The translations under genes and the position numbers were made by a program. This document shows, one piece after another, positions 37,797 to 47,385 of a DNA stretch of 64,000 bases. The notes beneath the pieces were generated by a model. That model saw nothing but the letters and a program-made list of their open reading frames with translations. It was not told where the DNA came from and did no database searches. Each line of letters opens with the position of its first letter. Position 1 is the stretch's first letter. This DNA comes from Plumapathes pennacea (Eukaryota > Cnidaria > Anthozoa > Antipatharia > Myriopathidae). Location: the NCBI GenBank assembly GCA_964036295.1, contig OZ038463.1, positions 10,903,274 through 10,967,273 on the forward strand. The letters are read 5' to 3'.

Positions 37797-40140
37797 TGGC
37801 GGCCTCTCTCCATACAGTCCAAGACAAGAAAAGCGAACGAAAAACAGAAAAAGAAAAGAAACTCAACTACCTCTTGTGTCGCACCAAGTGGGAGATCACA
37901 GTTATTGAGCAGGGGCCATTGTTACTTTCAGCCTTATAAGTTAGGGACTGGCATACAAAGACAAACCACGGAGCGGCCTGCAACCATCTGATCGACCGAC
38001 ACCCTACATCTCGACTTGCTTTCCATCTGTACTGCTGTGTGCAGCACCGAAGATATGTGAGGATGCCTGAGTGACCGCGCCTTCTCCCTGCAGGCGATTC
38101 CTTGTGGCGTGCCGTTGCTGTCTGTACTCTCTGAAACGTAACTTGAAATAGTGGTGAAGAGCTAGTTTCGTACGATGTTGAAAGAGTTCAAGCAGTGCAA
38201 CTTCCCCGTGCCAAATGTTAGACATGTTGAGAAAGGCGTTTGTTGGTCCGCGAAGCATGTCGGTCAACGTTCTTTAATTTTGGTTGGCTCGCGGAGCTTC
38301 TCAGAAAAGCTACCAAGTTTGATTACATCTAAACACTCTTCTTCAGCAACGATGGGAAATTAGCTCTTTTTGTGAAGTATCTTTGTGTTGAGCGATCAGG
38401 GATGTGAGGCAGTGTACCATGTTCTCATGTCGGACAGGCAAAGTCAGGGAGTCGTATTGGAAAGAATCTCTTCAGATCTTTTTGGTCGCTCTGCTGTATC
38501 TTTAGGAAGACTCTGTTCCACAAACTGTTTCGGCGCAAAAAAAAAAAAAGAGAAAAAAGAAACTCTTATTTTTATTTTCCTTGTCTGTGGAAAGAGAGAA
38601 AGGTCGCTTTGCACAGGACAAGAAGTCAGCCAGACACGTTTGTTTTTGCGTTCACATTCTTTTCTTATTCTTCGTTCGTTCGTCGTGTGACTCGAGTTCA
38701 GTTTGGATCTGAACTGTGGAACAGGGTCTTCTGCAGTATTACGCTATCGCCGGTTCCGTAATTCTGTTTGCTGTAGGTCCGGACAAACGGTGGAAAATTT
38801 GACGTGACATGTTTTTTCTTTTTAACTTTGGGTGACGCGGCCACAACCATCACACGATGTGTGTCAGACTGGGAGCTCTGCGCATGCCAGAAACACGCCA
38901 GCCCAATAATTGAGATGCGATAAAAAATATCTTTCAGTTACTTAATATTTAAGGTTGATAAATACTTGTTCAATCGTTTGTCTGGACGTCAGTTAACAAA
39001 TCCTCCCTGTTCTTTCTCTCAGGCTTTTGGCCGCCAGTTCTGTTCAGTACAGTGTGGTCCTAAGCGTGCGCTTGATAGCTGTACTGACTTGAACTGGAGC
39101 CGAGTATGTCAACCGGCACGAGGTAGGGTTAAGAGAGAGATGCGCAAACAAAGAAAGCTTGCTTTTTCTCCTCGCAGCCAGGTAACCAGAAGTGGAAAAT
39201 TCGGACACAGCTGACTCAAATTTGACTATTGAAGGGTAATATATATTTTTTCCATTTCACGTCCATTAGGCCACACCAGTCTTTGGAACTAATCTCTCGA
39301 TTTCTAAACTGTGTTCCGTCTGAGGCCCCTTGCGCGGTTTTTCTTTGTTTGCAGGCATCCCATAATATCACTAATTTGAAAATTGTCCTTTTGGAGTGTG
39401 AATAAGTACATATAATTATTTAGATTTATATTATAAAACATTTGAACTGCGCCTTAGTCAGAGTAGCATAGATGGTCCAAAATATACTGCCACAACTGTT
39501 AATAACTGTAATATTTACCTCTTCAAGAAAAAAAAAAGAAAAGAAAAAAAAAAAAGAAAGAAAAAAAGCCCGAAACAAAGTAACTCCCAGTCTTGGGTGA
39601 GCTTCCACATATGATGACGTCAGCACCTCCCAAGCTGCTGTCTGTCGCTCGCTGTTGGAAGGCGCGCGCTTCACGGGAAGCTTCGGGAGTTTTTATACTG
39701 TGATAGCCGTTTATTGCGAGTTATACCTCGCTGTACAGAGCCAAATCGTAATGTGCATGTGGGTAGAGTAATTAAAACCTAGTGTAGTCTTTTTTTGTTC
39801 AACGAGTTAGTATAGCGCTAGAGAGCATGTTTCCCGTCTGGAAGAATGTATATTGAGCCGAAACACATCTTAAATTTTTTGTGACATGCAAGACTGCTTA
39901 CATGTATGTATAGATGTTTATGGCTGTCTATATGTATCGTCTGCCTGTATGTTTGTCCACTGGTTCATCCTGCTTGGTATCTTTGGTAGTTTTTAGAAAG
40001 AAACCGAACCTGTGTATGACAGTACCCTCCCAATGACTGATTCATTTAACATTGTTAAGTAACTATGTAAGGCGTCAGTATTTGCTCGAGCTGTCATATT
40101 GAGTTTTATGTGAGAATAAACCGTTACTCCACAGCACGGA
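37797..40140 (+). other. Probable 3' UTR and downstream flank of the Gs alpha gene
   Basis: No coding exon is seen after the TGA at 37794-37796. The best poly-A signal is AATAAA at 40115-40120, followed by GT-rich sequence, which would make a 3' UTR of about 2.3 kb. Two A-rich tracts lie at about 38538-38560 and 39528-39567. Earlier polyadenylation is possible, since AT-rich near-signals occur around 38920. Confidence 0.45.
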
Positions 40141-40330
40141 GTGTACAGTTGAACATAGTGCATGATGTTTTGGACAAGAGTGGGAGAGACTACAATGTGT
40201 ATGCCAAACGGCAAAATCAGGTTTCCACTTTAGAACGTTTTACTACCCAAAATCTAACCCTAAACCCTTAGATCGAGAGTCATATTTCTTCGCATAACGA
40301 TTATGATTGTTTGGCTCGATTTGGCGCACT

Positions 40331-40540
40331 TTAACCCTTTCACTCCCAATAGTGACCAACTTCAGTTTTCTCCTTCAGTTTTTCACCAGAAATATATCAT
40401 TCAGAAAGGAGAACTTGGCTTTTGATAACTTGCTCAGATAAAAGCTGATTGAAATATCAACTCTCGCTACATCACTCATACAGTTTCTTTTTAAAAGGTT
40501 GGGAGAATCTGCATTTTGAGTTTGGGAGTGGAAGGGTTAA
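40331..40540. mobile_element. MITE of the TTAACCCTTTCA family, copy 5
   Basis: 210 bp and complete: TTAACCCTTTCACTCCCAAT at the left, TTGGGAGTGGAAGGGTTAA at the right. Interior family words are all present. No ORF. Confidence 0.88.
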
Positions 40541-40874
40541 TGCCTCTAGATTTTGTGTAACATGAACTGCCACCTTGGATGAGAAAAAATGCCGGGTTTC
40601 AGCAAGGCCGCGATTTCTTTGTATCCTGCATCTTCGGGTTGATTGCAAACCAAGGATTGGTCGGGGAAGGGGCTTCTCCCATGATCATGGATAGGGTCTG
40701 AATGATTTAGATGTTCCTCCAACGAGATCTGTGTGTTTGAGATGTCGACACCTTGTCGTCTTGATCTCCTTGCGATATCCATCATAATCTTTCAGCGCTG
40801 AGATCTCCAGATACAAATAACTAACGATCAAACTGCTTTAAATATGGCGTGAGCCCGTGGGGGGCGGGGGGGGG

Positions 40875-41110
40875 GAACTCCCATGTATGAGCCATATAGG
40901 TATGTGCCGCCTCAAAGGGTATCATTTTCAGCATTTTAGTCTGAAATAGGGTATCGATTTTGAGCTTTTGGTCTGAAATAGGGTCGAAAATTGCACATTT
41001 TGGACTGAAATAGGGTAGAAAAACGCAAATTTTGGTCTGAAATAGGGTAAGGGTTTTCAGTCCTGGGCGGCACACTCCCACCCAAACTTTTAAGGAGTGC
41101 CCCCACCCCC
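40875..41110. repeat. GGTCTGAAATAGGGTA element, copy 2
   Basis: The head ACTCCCATGTATGAGCCATA, then TAGGTATGTGCCGCCTC, matches the head at 20486. It is followed by about five units of GGTCTGAAATAGGGTA plus 15 to 25 spacer bases, then GGCGGCACACTCCCACCC, which partly mirrors the head. A G-rich run (40860-40875) precedes it. Confidence 0.7.
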
Positions 41111-41300
41111 TGACGCGCGAGCTTGTATACAATGTTTATCAAGTTTCCTCAGAGAAACGTCTCGATATACTTCCAACAGAGTGCTCCATCCGTCCAAAAT
41201 TTGGGCCAGTGTATGAAAAGTCAAACTATGACTTAGAAATGAATCTCCCGAAGGCGGATCGTGCGAACCCTCATCACGGTGAAAAGTCGTATCTGTAGTT

Positions 41301-41746
41301 ATAGTACGTATTCCATATATGGAACAACCGGACGAGCAAATACCTGGCCCTGATGAGCAAATACATTGCCCCAACGAGCAAATACGCAACCTTGAATAAT
41401 AATTAGCCGTAAATACGTGGCGCACGAGCAAATTCGTGACATTGAATAATAATTAGCCGTAACTTTGCAACTGAATAAACAGTGTTTGTATTATAGTTTA
41501 GACTTAGATTTAAGGTTGGGGTTAGGGTTAGGGTTAGAGTTAGGGTTAGGTTTAGGGTTAGGATTAGGGTTATGGTCAGGGTTGGGCCGTAATTTTCGTA
41601 TATCTATATGTATTTCTCACTCGCATCAATTCAATTTACGGCTAATTATTATTCAAGGTTGCGTATTTGCTCATGGGGCAATGTATTTGCTCATCAGGGC
41701 CAGGTATTTGCTCGTCCGGTTGTGCCTTATAAGGAATACGTACTAT
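41301..41746. mobile_element. Inverted-repeat element with telomere-like core
   Basis: Ends ATAGTACGTATTCC and GGAATACGTACTAT mirror each other. Longer arms also pair: GACGAGCAAATACCTGGCCC, GATGAGCAAATACATTGCCC and ACCTTGAATAATAATTAGCC each have their reverse complement on the other side in mirrored order. The middle (about 41513-41585) is a GGGTTA array. No transposase is present. Confidence 0.8.
41513..41585. repeat. Interstitial telomere-like GGGTTA array
   Basis: About eleven GGGTTA or one-base variant units. GGGTTA is the animal telomere repeat. It lies inside an inverted-repeat element rather than at a chromosome end. The plus-strand frame across it (LGLGLGLEL) is a repeat artefact. 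Confidence 0.85.
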
Positions 41747-41799
41747 ATATACCTATCAAAAGTCGCGGCAAGCGCTGATTTGCAAAGCGATTTGTGTAT

Positions 41800-42063
41800 A
41801 AGGCCCAGTTCAGACGCCGATCTTTTCATGAGCCGAACTAAATTCGAATTTAGATAGACTCAAATTAATCAATTTCGCCTGTTGATTCAGACGCCGTACT
41901 TTTTCGACAGAACTTATTTAGAATTGAAGCAAATTGAAAAATACATTGAAATACAATATAATAGTTTATGCATAAATAACTAATAATAAGTTAATTTATG
42001 TACTTAATATTTGAATTTATTATGGTCGGTTTATGAAAAGAGCGGCATCTGAACTGGACCTTA
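41800..42063. mobile_element. MITE with AAGGCCCAGTTCAGACGCC ends
   Basis: The left end AAGGCCCAGTTCAGACGCCG and the right end GGCATCTGAACTGGACCTTA are imperfect mirrors. A second CAGACGCCG word lies at about 41890. The interior is AT-rich and has no ORF. It lies about 290 bases before the CLN3-like coding start. Confidence 0.55.
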
Positions 42064-42354
42064 GAACTGCGATCAGGCCTGATTGGCTACTTTAGGAATT
42101 GAATTTGAATAAGCGAAGGACTGTACAATTAAAATTTTGTAAAACAAAATTTTGACCGTGTCGAAGTATGTTGGACATGTTTGTCATCCACAGCCAGTCA
42201 TTTGACTTCTATATTTTGCTGATCAAGCGACGAAAAATGTGGAGAAAATGACTTTATTTCTGTCTTGGGATGTTGTAACCCGGCGTTAGGTTTGCGGTTG
42301 ATCTATTCAAACTCATTGAAGTATTGAAGGAACAGATTCATTATTTCTTACAGG

Positions 42355-44903
42355 ATGGAGGGCAAGAACAAGTTGACACAGTTTACCAGCGAGAAATCCA
42401 TCAATATTGTTGCCTTTGTGGTGTTCAGTTTTGTTCCGTACGCAATGTTCTACATTTCACTGTCCGCGGCACAAGAGATTTTGGCGGGGACTGAAATACC
42501 GACCGCGGTTGTTTTCTTGTGCGACTTGGCGCCTTATTGCCTCGCAACGTTTGTTCTGCCTCTTTTCGTAGATAAACTGTCACATTTATCGTCCATGTTG
42601 TTCACATTTGGCTTTGATTCATTTGGAATTACATTTCTTGCATTTGCGAACAACAGAGACGCGAAGTTGGTCGCACTTTGTATGATATCTACGGGCAATG
42701 CCTTCGCTGATGTTGGCCTTCTATCGTTGACCGCTCTGCATGGAGAAGCTACTGTGAGCGCGTATGTTGCAGGAGCAGGTAGCGGAGCTTTTGTGGCTGC
42801 TGTCTATTATGCAGGTAAGAACCAACTTCTTAAATTATAGACCAGTTTCTCAAGGTTGCGTGCAAATATACAAGTTTGACGGGCCAAGACTTTTAAAATC
42901 AACTTTCTTTCACGGCGGACTGTACCCGTCCTCTGTACAAATTCTTCACGTTCCGCCCTTATTTGAGTTAGGATGCATATCTAGAATTTTAAAGCCGTTT
43001 TTTTACGACATTCGCGCATGCGCGTGCTCGCTAAACAATTCTTGTATCGGAGGTCGTGGCTCATCAAGCTTGGATGAACGTATTACTTCCTTTTTAAAAT
43101 AACACGGAGCGCATAAATTCAATTTGTTTTGTATGTGAAGCTCAAAACAGGTTAAAATTCTCCCAAAATCAAAGCAAGACCTAAAGAGTTTACTTCAAAG
43201 TACACGGACCTTACCTCGCTAGCTTCTGTGGCGCTCAAATCTAGCCATACTTCGAACGGCTTGTCAACGGTTCTCACTTGCCCGGCCCAAATCGCGGCAT
43301 ATTTATTGAATAGACAGCTTTCCAACCCGACAAATTTTAAATATTGAAAGAAGAAAGAAGTCGTCTGTACCTCGTTCACACCAATGCTTAAACCTGTTTA
43401 AAAGGTGTGTAAAATGCTGTGTAATTAACACAAAATCAAAACAGGTTTTAGAAATCGCAGTCTAGTAAACTTGGTTTAATTAAATAGGTTTAGTTGGTGT
43501 GAATAGGGTATAAGTTAAGACTGTCGACAGAAAATTATTCATTGGGTTCGTGTAAAAATCACTGGCCCGTAGCATAAACAAGAACAGCAGGCTTTTACAT
43601 TTTCTTCAAGTGATTGAGTCAGTAATACACACAAGGATATGGCTATAGCATAACTTGCCGTCTTCAATCATTTCGAAACAAAGAGCAGTCCTGATGCAGC
43701 TTGCGATAATTATCATTTCCATTGCAGCGCCTCTTACGAGCAAAACATTTCGGCAATGGACCCTGTAAACTCCATATAGAAACGGTGAAACTTGTCTTGG
43801 CGACTGCTCGATTTTCACCGACTGAACTTTGCTTTTCCTTTCTGATAATGTATCTCAGTTTTAAGACAAACGACGTGGCGTGTAATTTGTGCTTCGTTGT
43901 GTTCGAGCTTCGCTTCGCTTCATCCGCCATTAATCAAACTTGAAGACGTTAGCCTCACCATTTCAAGTTTTGAGAGATGAGCTACCGCGCGTCACAGCTC
44001 ACGACCGAGCCCCTTTAATTGGCATCTGTCTAAAGCAGAGTCATACGTACAGTACTAACTCGAAGCTTGTGTCTCGTTTCAGGTATGACCACGTGGTTGT
44101 GTGTGTCGATGAACACCACGCTGATGATGATCATATGGCTGCCACTTCTCCTTCCAATATTTTATTTTCTGATGGACAAGAAATCCAGCAACGAGGGGTC
44201 GGTTACCAAGCCAGCCAGCTATGAAGACGTTCCTTACAGCCCCCTTTCACAGTCACAGGAAAACCATGACGAGAAAGAGCTACAGCTAACGTGTAAGGAT
44301 AAATTTACAATCGTGTGGAATGACATGCCTCTATTTCTTTCACTCTATGTAGGAGTATTCGGCAAGTACATTCTGTTGGATTCCCTTGTGACGTCTTTGG
44401 CGTTTTCAAATGCTCCCTTTGAGCCACGAGACCACTATAAATACTACATGTTTGCAGCACTATTTGGAAGTTTAATTGGCGCTTCATATAGTTTGGTCAT
44501 GCATTGCTTCAAGTGCAATATACCCAGTCATACCAGGCACACTTGGATCTTTGCCTCAGTAAACACTGCAAGTGTGGTATTCTTGGTGTTAGCAAGTTGG
44601 TTCCGTTTCCTCAACAGCGTATGGTACGTTGTCTTTGTCGCGTTTCTCGTTGGACTGAACGAAGGAGCGCTTGTATACTGCACATTCGCATCGGCTTCTT
44701 GCAAAACACGGAGCTCCAGACACAAGCGATTTTCCCGCGCTTTTTTAACAGGCGGTTTGGGACTGGGGCTGATTTGCGCTTCATTATTTGGCCTGTATAT
44801 TGAATCGATGTTGCGCGAACACTGTTTTCAGATAGCAGATTATTCAACGAATTGTCTAACAAGGGTGATGCACAATGAGACTAATAAGTGCCACTTCAAT
44901 TAG
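42355..44903 (+). CDS. CLN3: CLN3-like (battenin) lysosomal membrane protein
   Basis: Two coding exons, 42355-42814 and 44083-44903, join phase 1 (CAG/GTAAGA to TTTCAG), giving 426 residues (human CLN3 438). An acceptor (TTTCTTACAG) sits one base before the ATG, so a non-coding upstream exon is likely. The protein is polytopic, with about ten hydrophobic segments. CLN3 hallmarks: LSAAQEIL in the first luminal region, LLSLTALHGEATVSAYVAGA with following GSGAF near residue 135-155, and VGLNEGALVYCTFA near the end. The middle carries a Ser/Glu-rich cytosolic loop (about 175-210). Known family role: endo-lysosomal membrane protein of the MFS fold needed for glycerophosphodiester clearance. It is a divergent member; the C-terminus (HNETNKCHFN) lacks an obvious prenylation box. 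Paralogues may exist elsewhere, so strict orthology is unproven. Confidence 0.85.
43108..43885. repeat. Diverged third copy (C) of the long repeat, in the CLN3 intron
   Basis: The stretch lines up with about 585-1015 of copy A: GTTTTGTATGTGAAGCTCAA, ATTCTCCCAAAATCAAAGCA, GAGTTTACTTCAAAGTACAC, GGCTTGTCAACGGTTCTCAC and TTTGCTTTTCCTTTCTGATA all have close counterparts in order. It is far more diverged than A and B are from each other, and it is interrupted by a nested element (43375-43503). Confidence 0.7.
43375..43503. mobile_element. Small MITE nested in repeat copy C
   Basis: TTCACACCAATGCTTAAACC at the left mirrors GGTTTAGTTGGTGTGAA at the right. Copies A and B lack this segment at the matching place, so it inserted after the copies separated. 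Confidence 0.6.
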
Positions 44904-45184
44904 TCACTTTGCTTCTGACATCAACCCAGACAGAGGCCGAGGTTGAATATGTCATTTTATAAAAATACTATACTACGCGCGTCCCAATACTCCTGCGAGG
45001 TTTTAACACAATTACTTCGAAAACGTCGGAGATTTCATGCCTTGAAAAGTGCTACCTTCGATTAATTTTTGCCTCATTAAATATCCATGACCTTGTGTCC
45101 AGCGTAACCTTAATATTTACTCGATATCACTTTTGTTTGTCTTTGTTAGATAAAAGAAATCAAAGCTACTTGAGAAAAAAAAGT

Positions 45185-45321
45185 AAAGGCTGGTTCACAC
45201 GGTAAAGCAAGCGCAAGAGAAAGGAAACTTTTCCGTTCTCTTGTTTCCATTTGCTTCACAAATGTTACCGTGTGAACCGGTCACTTGCGCGTGCTTTACT
45301 CGTGTGAACCGTGCAGCCTTT
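45185..45321. mobile_element. MITE with AAAGGCTGGTTCACACGGTA ends
   Basis: The left end AAAGGCTGGTTCACACGGTA mirrors the right end GTGTGAACCGTGCAGCCTTT. Interior GTTACCGTGTGAACCGG gives a second partial mirror. Its right end abuts the next MITE directly. Confidence 0.65.
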
Positions 45322-45530
45322 AACCCCATTCACTCCCAAGAGTGATCAACTTCCATTTTCTCCTTCAGTTTCTCACCAGAAATATGTCATATAGTAAGGT
45401 GAACTTGGCTTTTGATACCTTGCTCAGATGATGGCTGACTAAACTATCAATTCTCACTACATCACTCATACATTTTCCTCTTAAAAGGTTGGGAGAATCT
45501 GCATTTTGAACTTGGGAGTGAAAGGGTTAA
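45320..45530. mobile_element. MITE of the TTAACCCTTTCA family, copy 6
   Basis: 211 bp and complete: TTAACCCCATTCACTCCCAA at the left, TTGGGAGTGAAAGGGTTAA at the right. It is very close to copies 4 and 5 in the interior. It touches the end of another MITE, suggesting insertion into or beside its terminus. Confidence 0.88.
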
Positions 45531-46046
45531 TTCCGACCTTCAGTCGATCATTTTGATTCTTGTGCTTTGCGCTTGTGTGGAGCCTGTTTCACTGTGAATG
45601 AGGACCTTGTGCTTGCGCTGGCGTCGCTCGTAAAAACCAGGCTTAATTGCAAATAATGCGGATGTCTCCGACTTGAGGGAGGGATCTTCTAGCTCTCCTC
45701 CCATCCTTGTAATATTATCGATATTCAAGTCGATTTATTTATTAATCATAAATATTACAATTTCCTCGAATGTGATTGGTTTATAACGCCACCGATTAAT
45801 CATTAATTGGACACCTATTGTTCTGTAATTGGATACTTCTTTGCTCTGTAATCGGACAGTTGGCTTAACCAATCATAAGCAAGAGCGAAATTTAAATGCA
45901 CCAATCAGCCTTACGCTGATTTTCAGTGGAAAAAACGATTGCCGGTGTGAGTTTGTGGCATCTCGAAAGGCGAAGTTTGTTAGTTCTTGGACAACTTAAC
46001 ATGTAAGGAACAGTTTGTGGTCAGTCGAAGAACGTGAACAGTCACT

Positions 46047-46214
46047 ATGGAACGAAAGAAGACAGGAAATTTTCGCCGCTTGACGCGTTTGTTTAGTTCA
46101 CGACGTCGCCAGCAAGCTGGGACGTGCTGTAGGCACTCTGCAACTTACGGCTCAATGTCAGTGAACGTCGTTAATTCATTTCAAAATCATGGAAGACTTT
46201 TAACTTTGTTGTGA
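46047..46214 (+). CDS. Small basic ORF in a candidate first exon (doubtful)
   Basis: An ATG at 46047 opens a 55-codon frame starting MERKKTGNFRRLTRLFSSRR and ending GRLLTLL. It is rich in Arg/Ser and has no known domain. It lies on a stretch (about 45900-46264) that ends in a strong donor (AGTCG/GTAAGT). It could be a non-coding first exon of the TRIM-NHL gene with a chance uORF, or the first exon of an unrelated transcript. Coding status is unproven. Confidence 0.2.
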   Translation: MERKKTGNFRRLTRLFSSRRRQQAGTCCRHSATYGSMSVNVVNSFQNHGRLLTLL

Positions 46215-46801
46215 TGGATTGTGATGGACAAACATTCCTCGAGAATTAAGCCGTCAAGAAGTCGGTAAGTTTGGATTTGCTGTGCCGACCCGCTAAATAC
46301 AGATTTTTTCAGTCCTAAATATTTCCTTTGAATGCCTTGTAAACTTCTATGAAAAAGTAAACTAGTATTCTGAGTTTCAAAGCACCTGTTTTGTTCAAAA
46401 ATGTAAACCTGAAAGTCGAATGAAACTGTCTTTCAATTTGTGAGTTCGTGATGGTTTACTGATTTTTACTGAGTTTACAGAACTTACACACTTTTTACTT
46501 TTACTTCGAAAATCCGCATTCAACTCAAATCATTGGGTAAATTAGCTTCTTGTTTCTCTCAAGTATTTTAAGTTGATAAACTGAGAGCTAGATGACTACG
46601 AACAATCGGTTAACGTGTTTACAAACGCCGAGCCGAGCCGTGTGTATGCGCGTGTTAAAATCGATCGGCGATGAAGTACTTGTTGATGCTTTGTTTTTAT
46701 GTATAGTACAGCAGAAGACACTGAAGATATATGATCATTTCATTCTCAGAAATTGTAATATTTATGATTAATTGGTAAGAGGACTTCGTGTCATCCGATG
46801 T

Positions 46802-46890
46802 CGGTCTGTAATCATACTCGTGCTTATGAAATCGGACTCCCGCGAACCGCGGTCGTCCGATTTCGTAATCACTCGTATGATTACAGACCG
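46802..46890. mobile_element. Foldback palindrome with CGGTCTGTAATCATAC arms
   Basis: Arms of 35 bases (46802-46836 and 46856-46890) pair with about five mismatches and flank a GC-rich loop containing CCGCGAACCGCGG. It is probably the core of a small MITE. Confidence 0.65.
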
Positions 46891-47385
46891 AATCGGACTC
46901 CACTCAGTCCTATTACCATTATTGACAGATGCTCATCAGTTCTTCAGCTTCCCGTGATCTTCCCTAATCCAATAAGTAATTAGATACTAAAAAAAGAAAC
47001 CCTTATCTCGAACATTCTTGCTCGTTGCGCGCGTTACATTTATGTGTTGAAGGAGAATTAGAATCTAAATATTTGCTGCTCAAAGCTGTGTACTAACAAA
47101 AACATCCGTGGGTTGCCATTGACCTTGTGTTCTTTCTTTTTGTGAAACAACCCTACCTCTCCCCCTGTCCTTGAGTATGCAACCACTTGCTTTTATCAAA
47201 CCTGCTCTACTTTTCCACCCTTGTTTCCTGACAGAGTTGCCTTCGAACAAACCCAAATACATTGTATCACCTCCGACAGGCACATATCAGTTTCATGGTA
47301 TCACGCGATTTCGTGTCACATGATATGATAGGCATGTATACTACTGAATCGTCTTTATCAAAAGCCAACGCCTATGTTTATCAAG

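Larger units (their letters stand above)
44904..47385. other. Spacer between the CLN3-like and TRIM-NHL genes
   Basis: It begins with the 3' UTR of the CLN3-like gene; no clean AATAAA is visible. It then holds two MITEs (45185-45321 and 45320-45530), a candidate promoter-proximal exon (about 45900-46264) and a palindrome (46802-46890). The last 120 bases before 47386 should contain the TRIM-NHL 5' UTR; a possible acceptor (TTTATCAAAAG) lies at about 47353-47363. Confidence 0.5.

Noticed and set aside
41465-41857. 130-codon ORF rich in Leu-Gly
   Set aside because: It runs through the telomere-like array and the arms of an inverted-repeat element; it is a repeat artefact.
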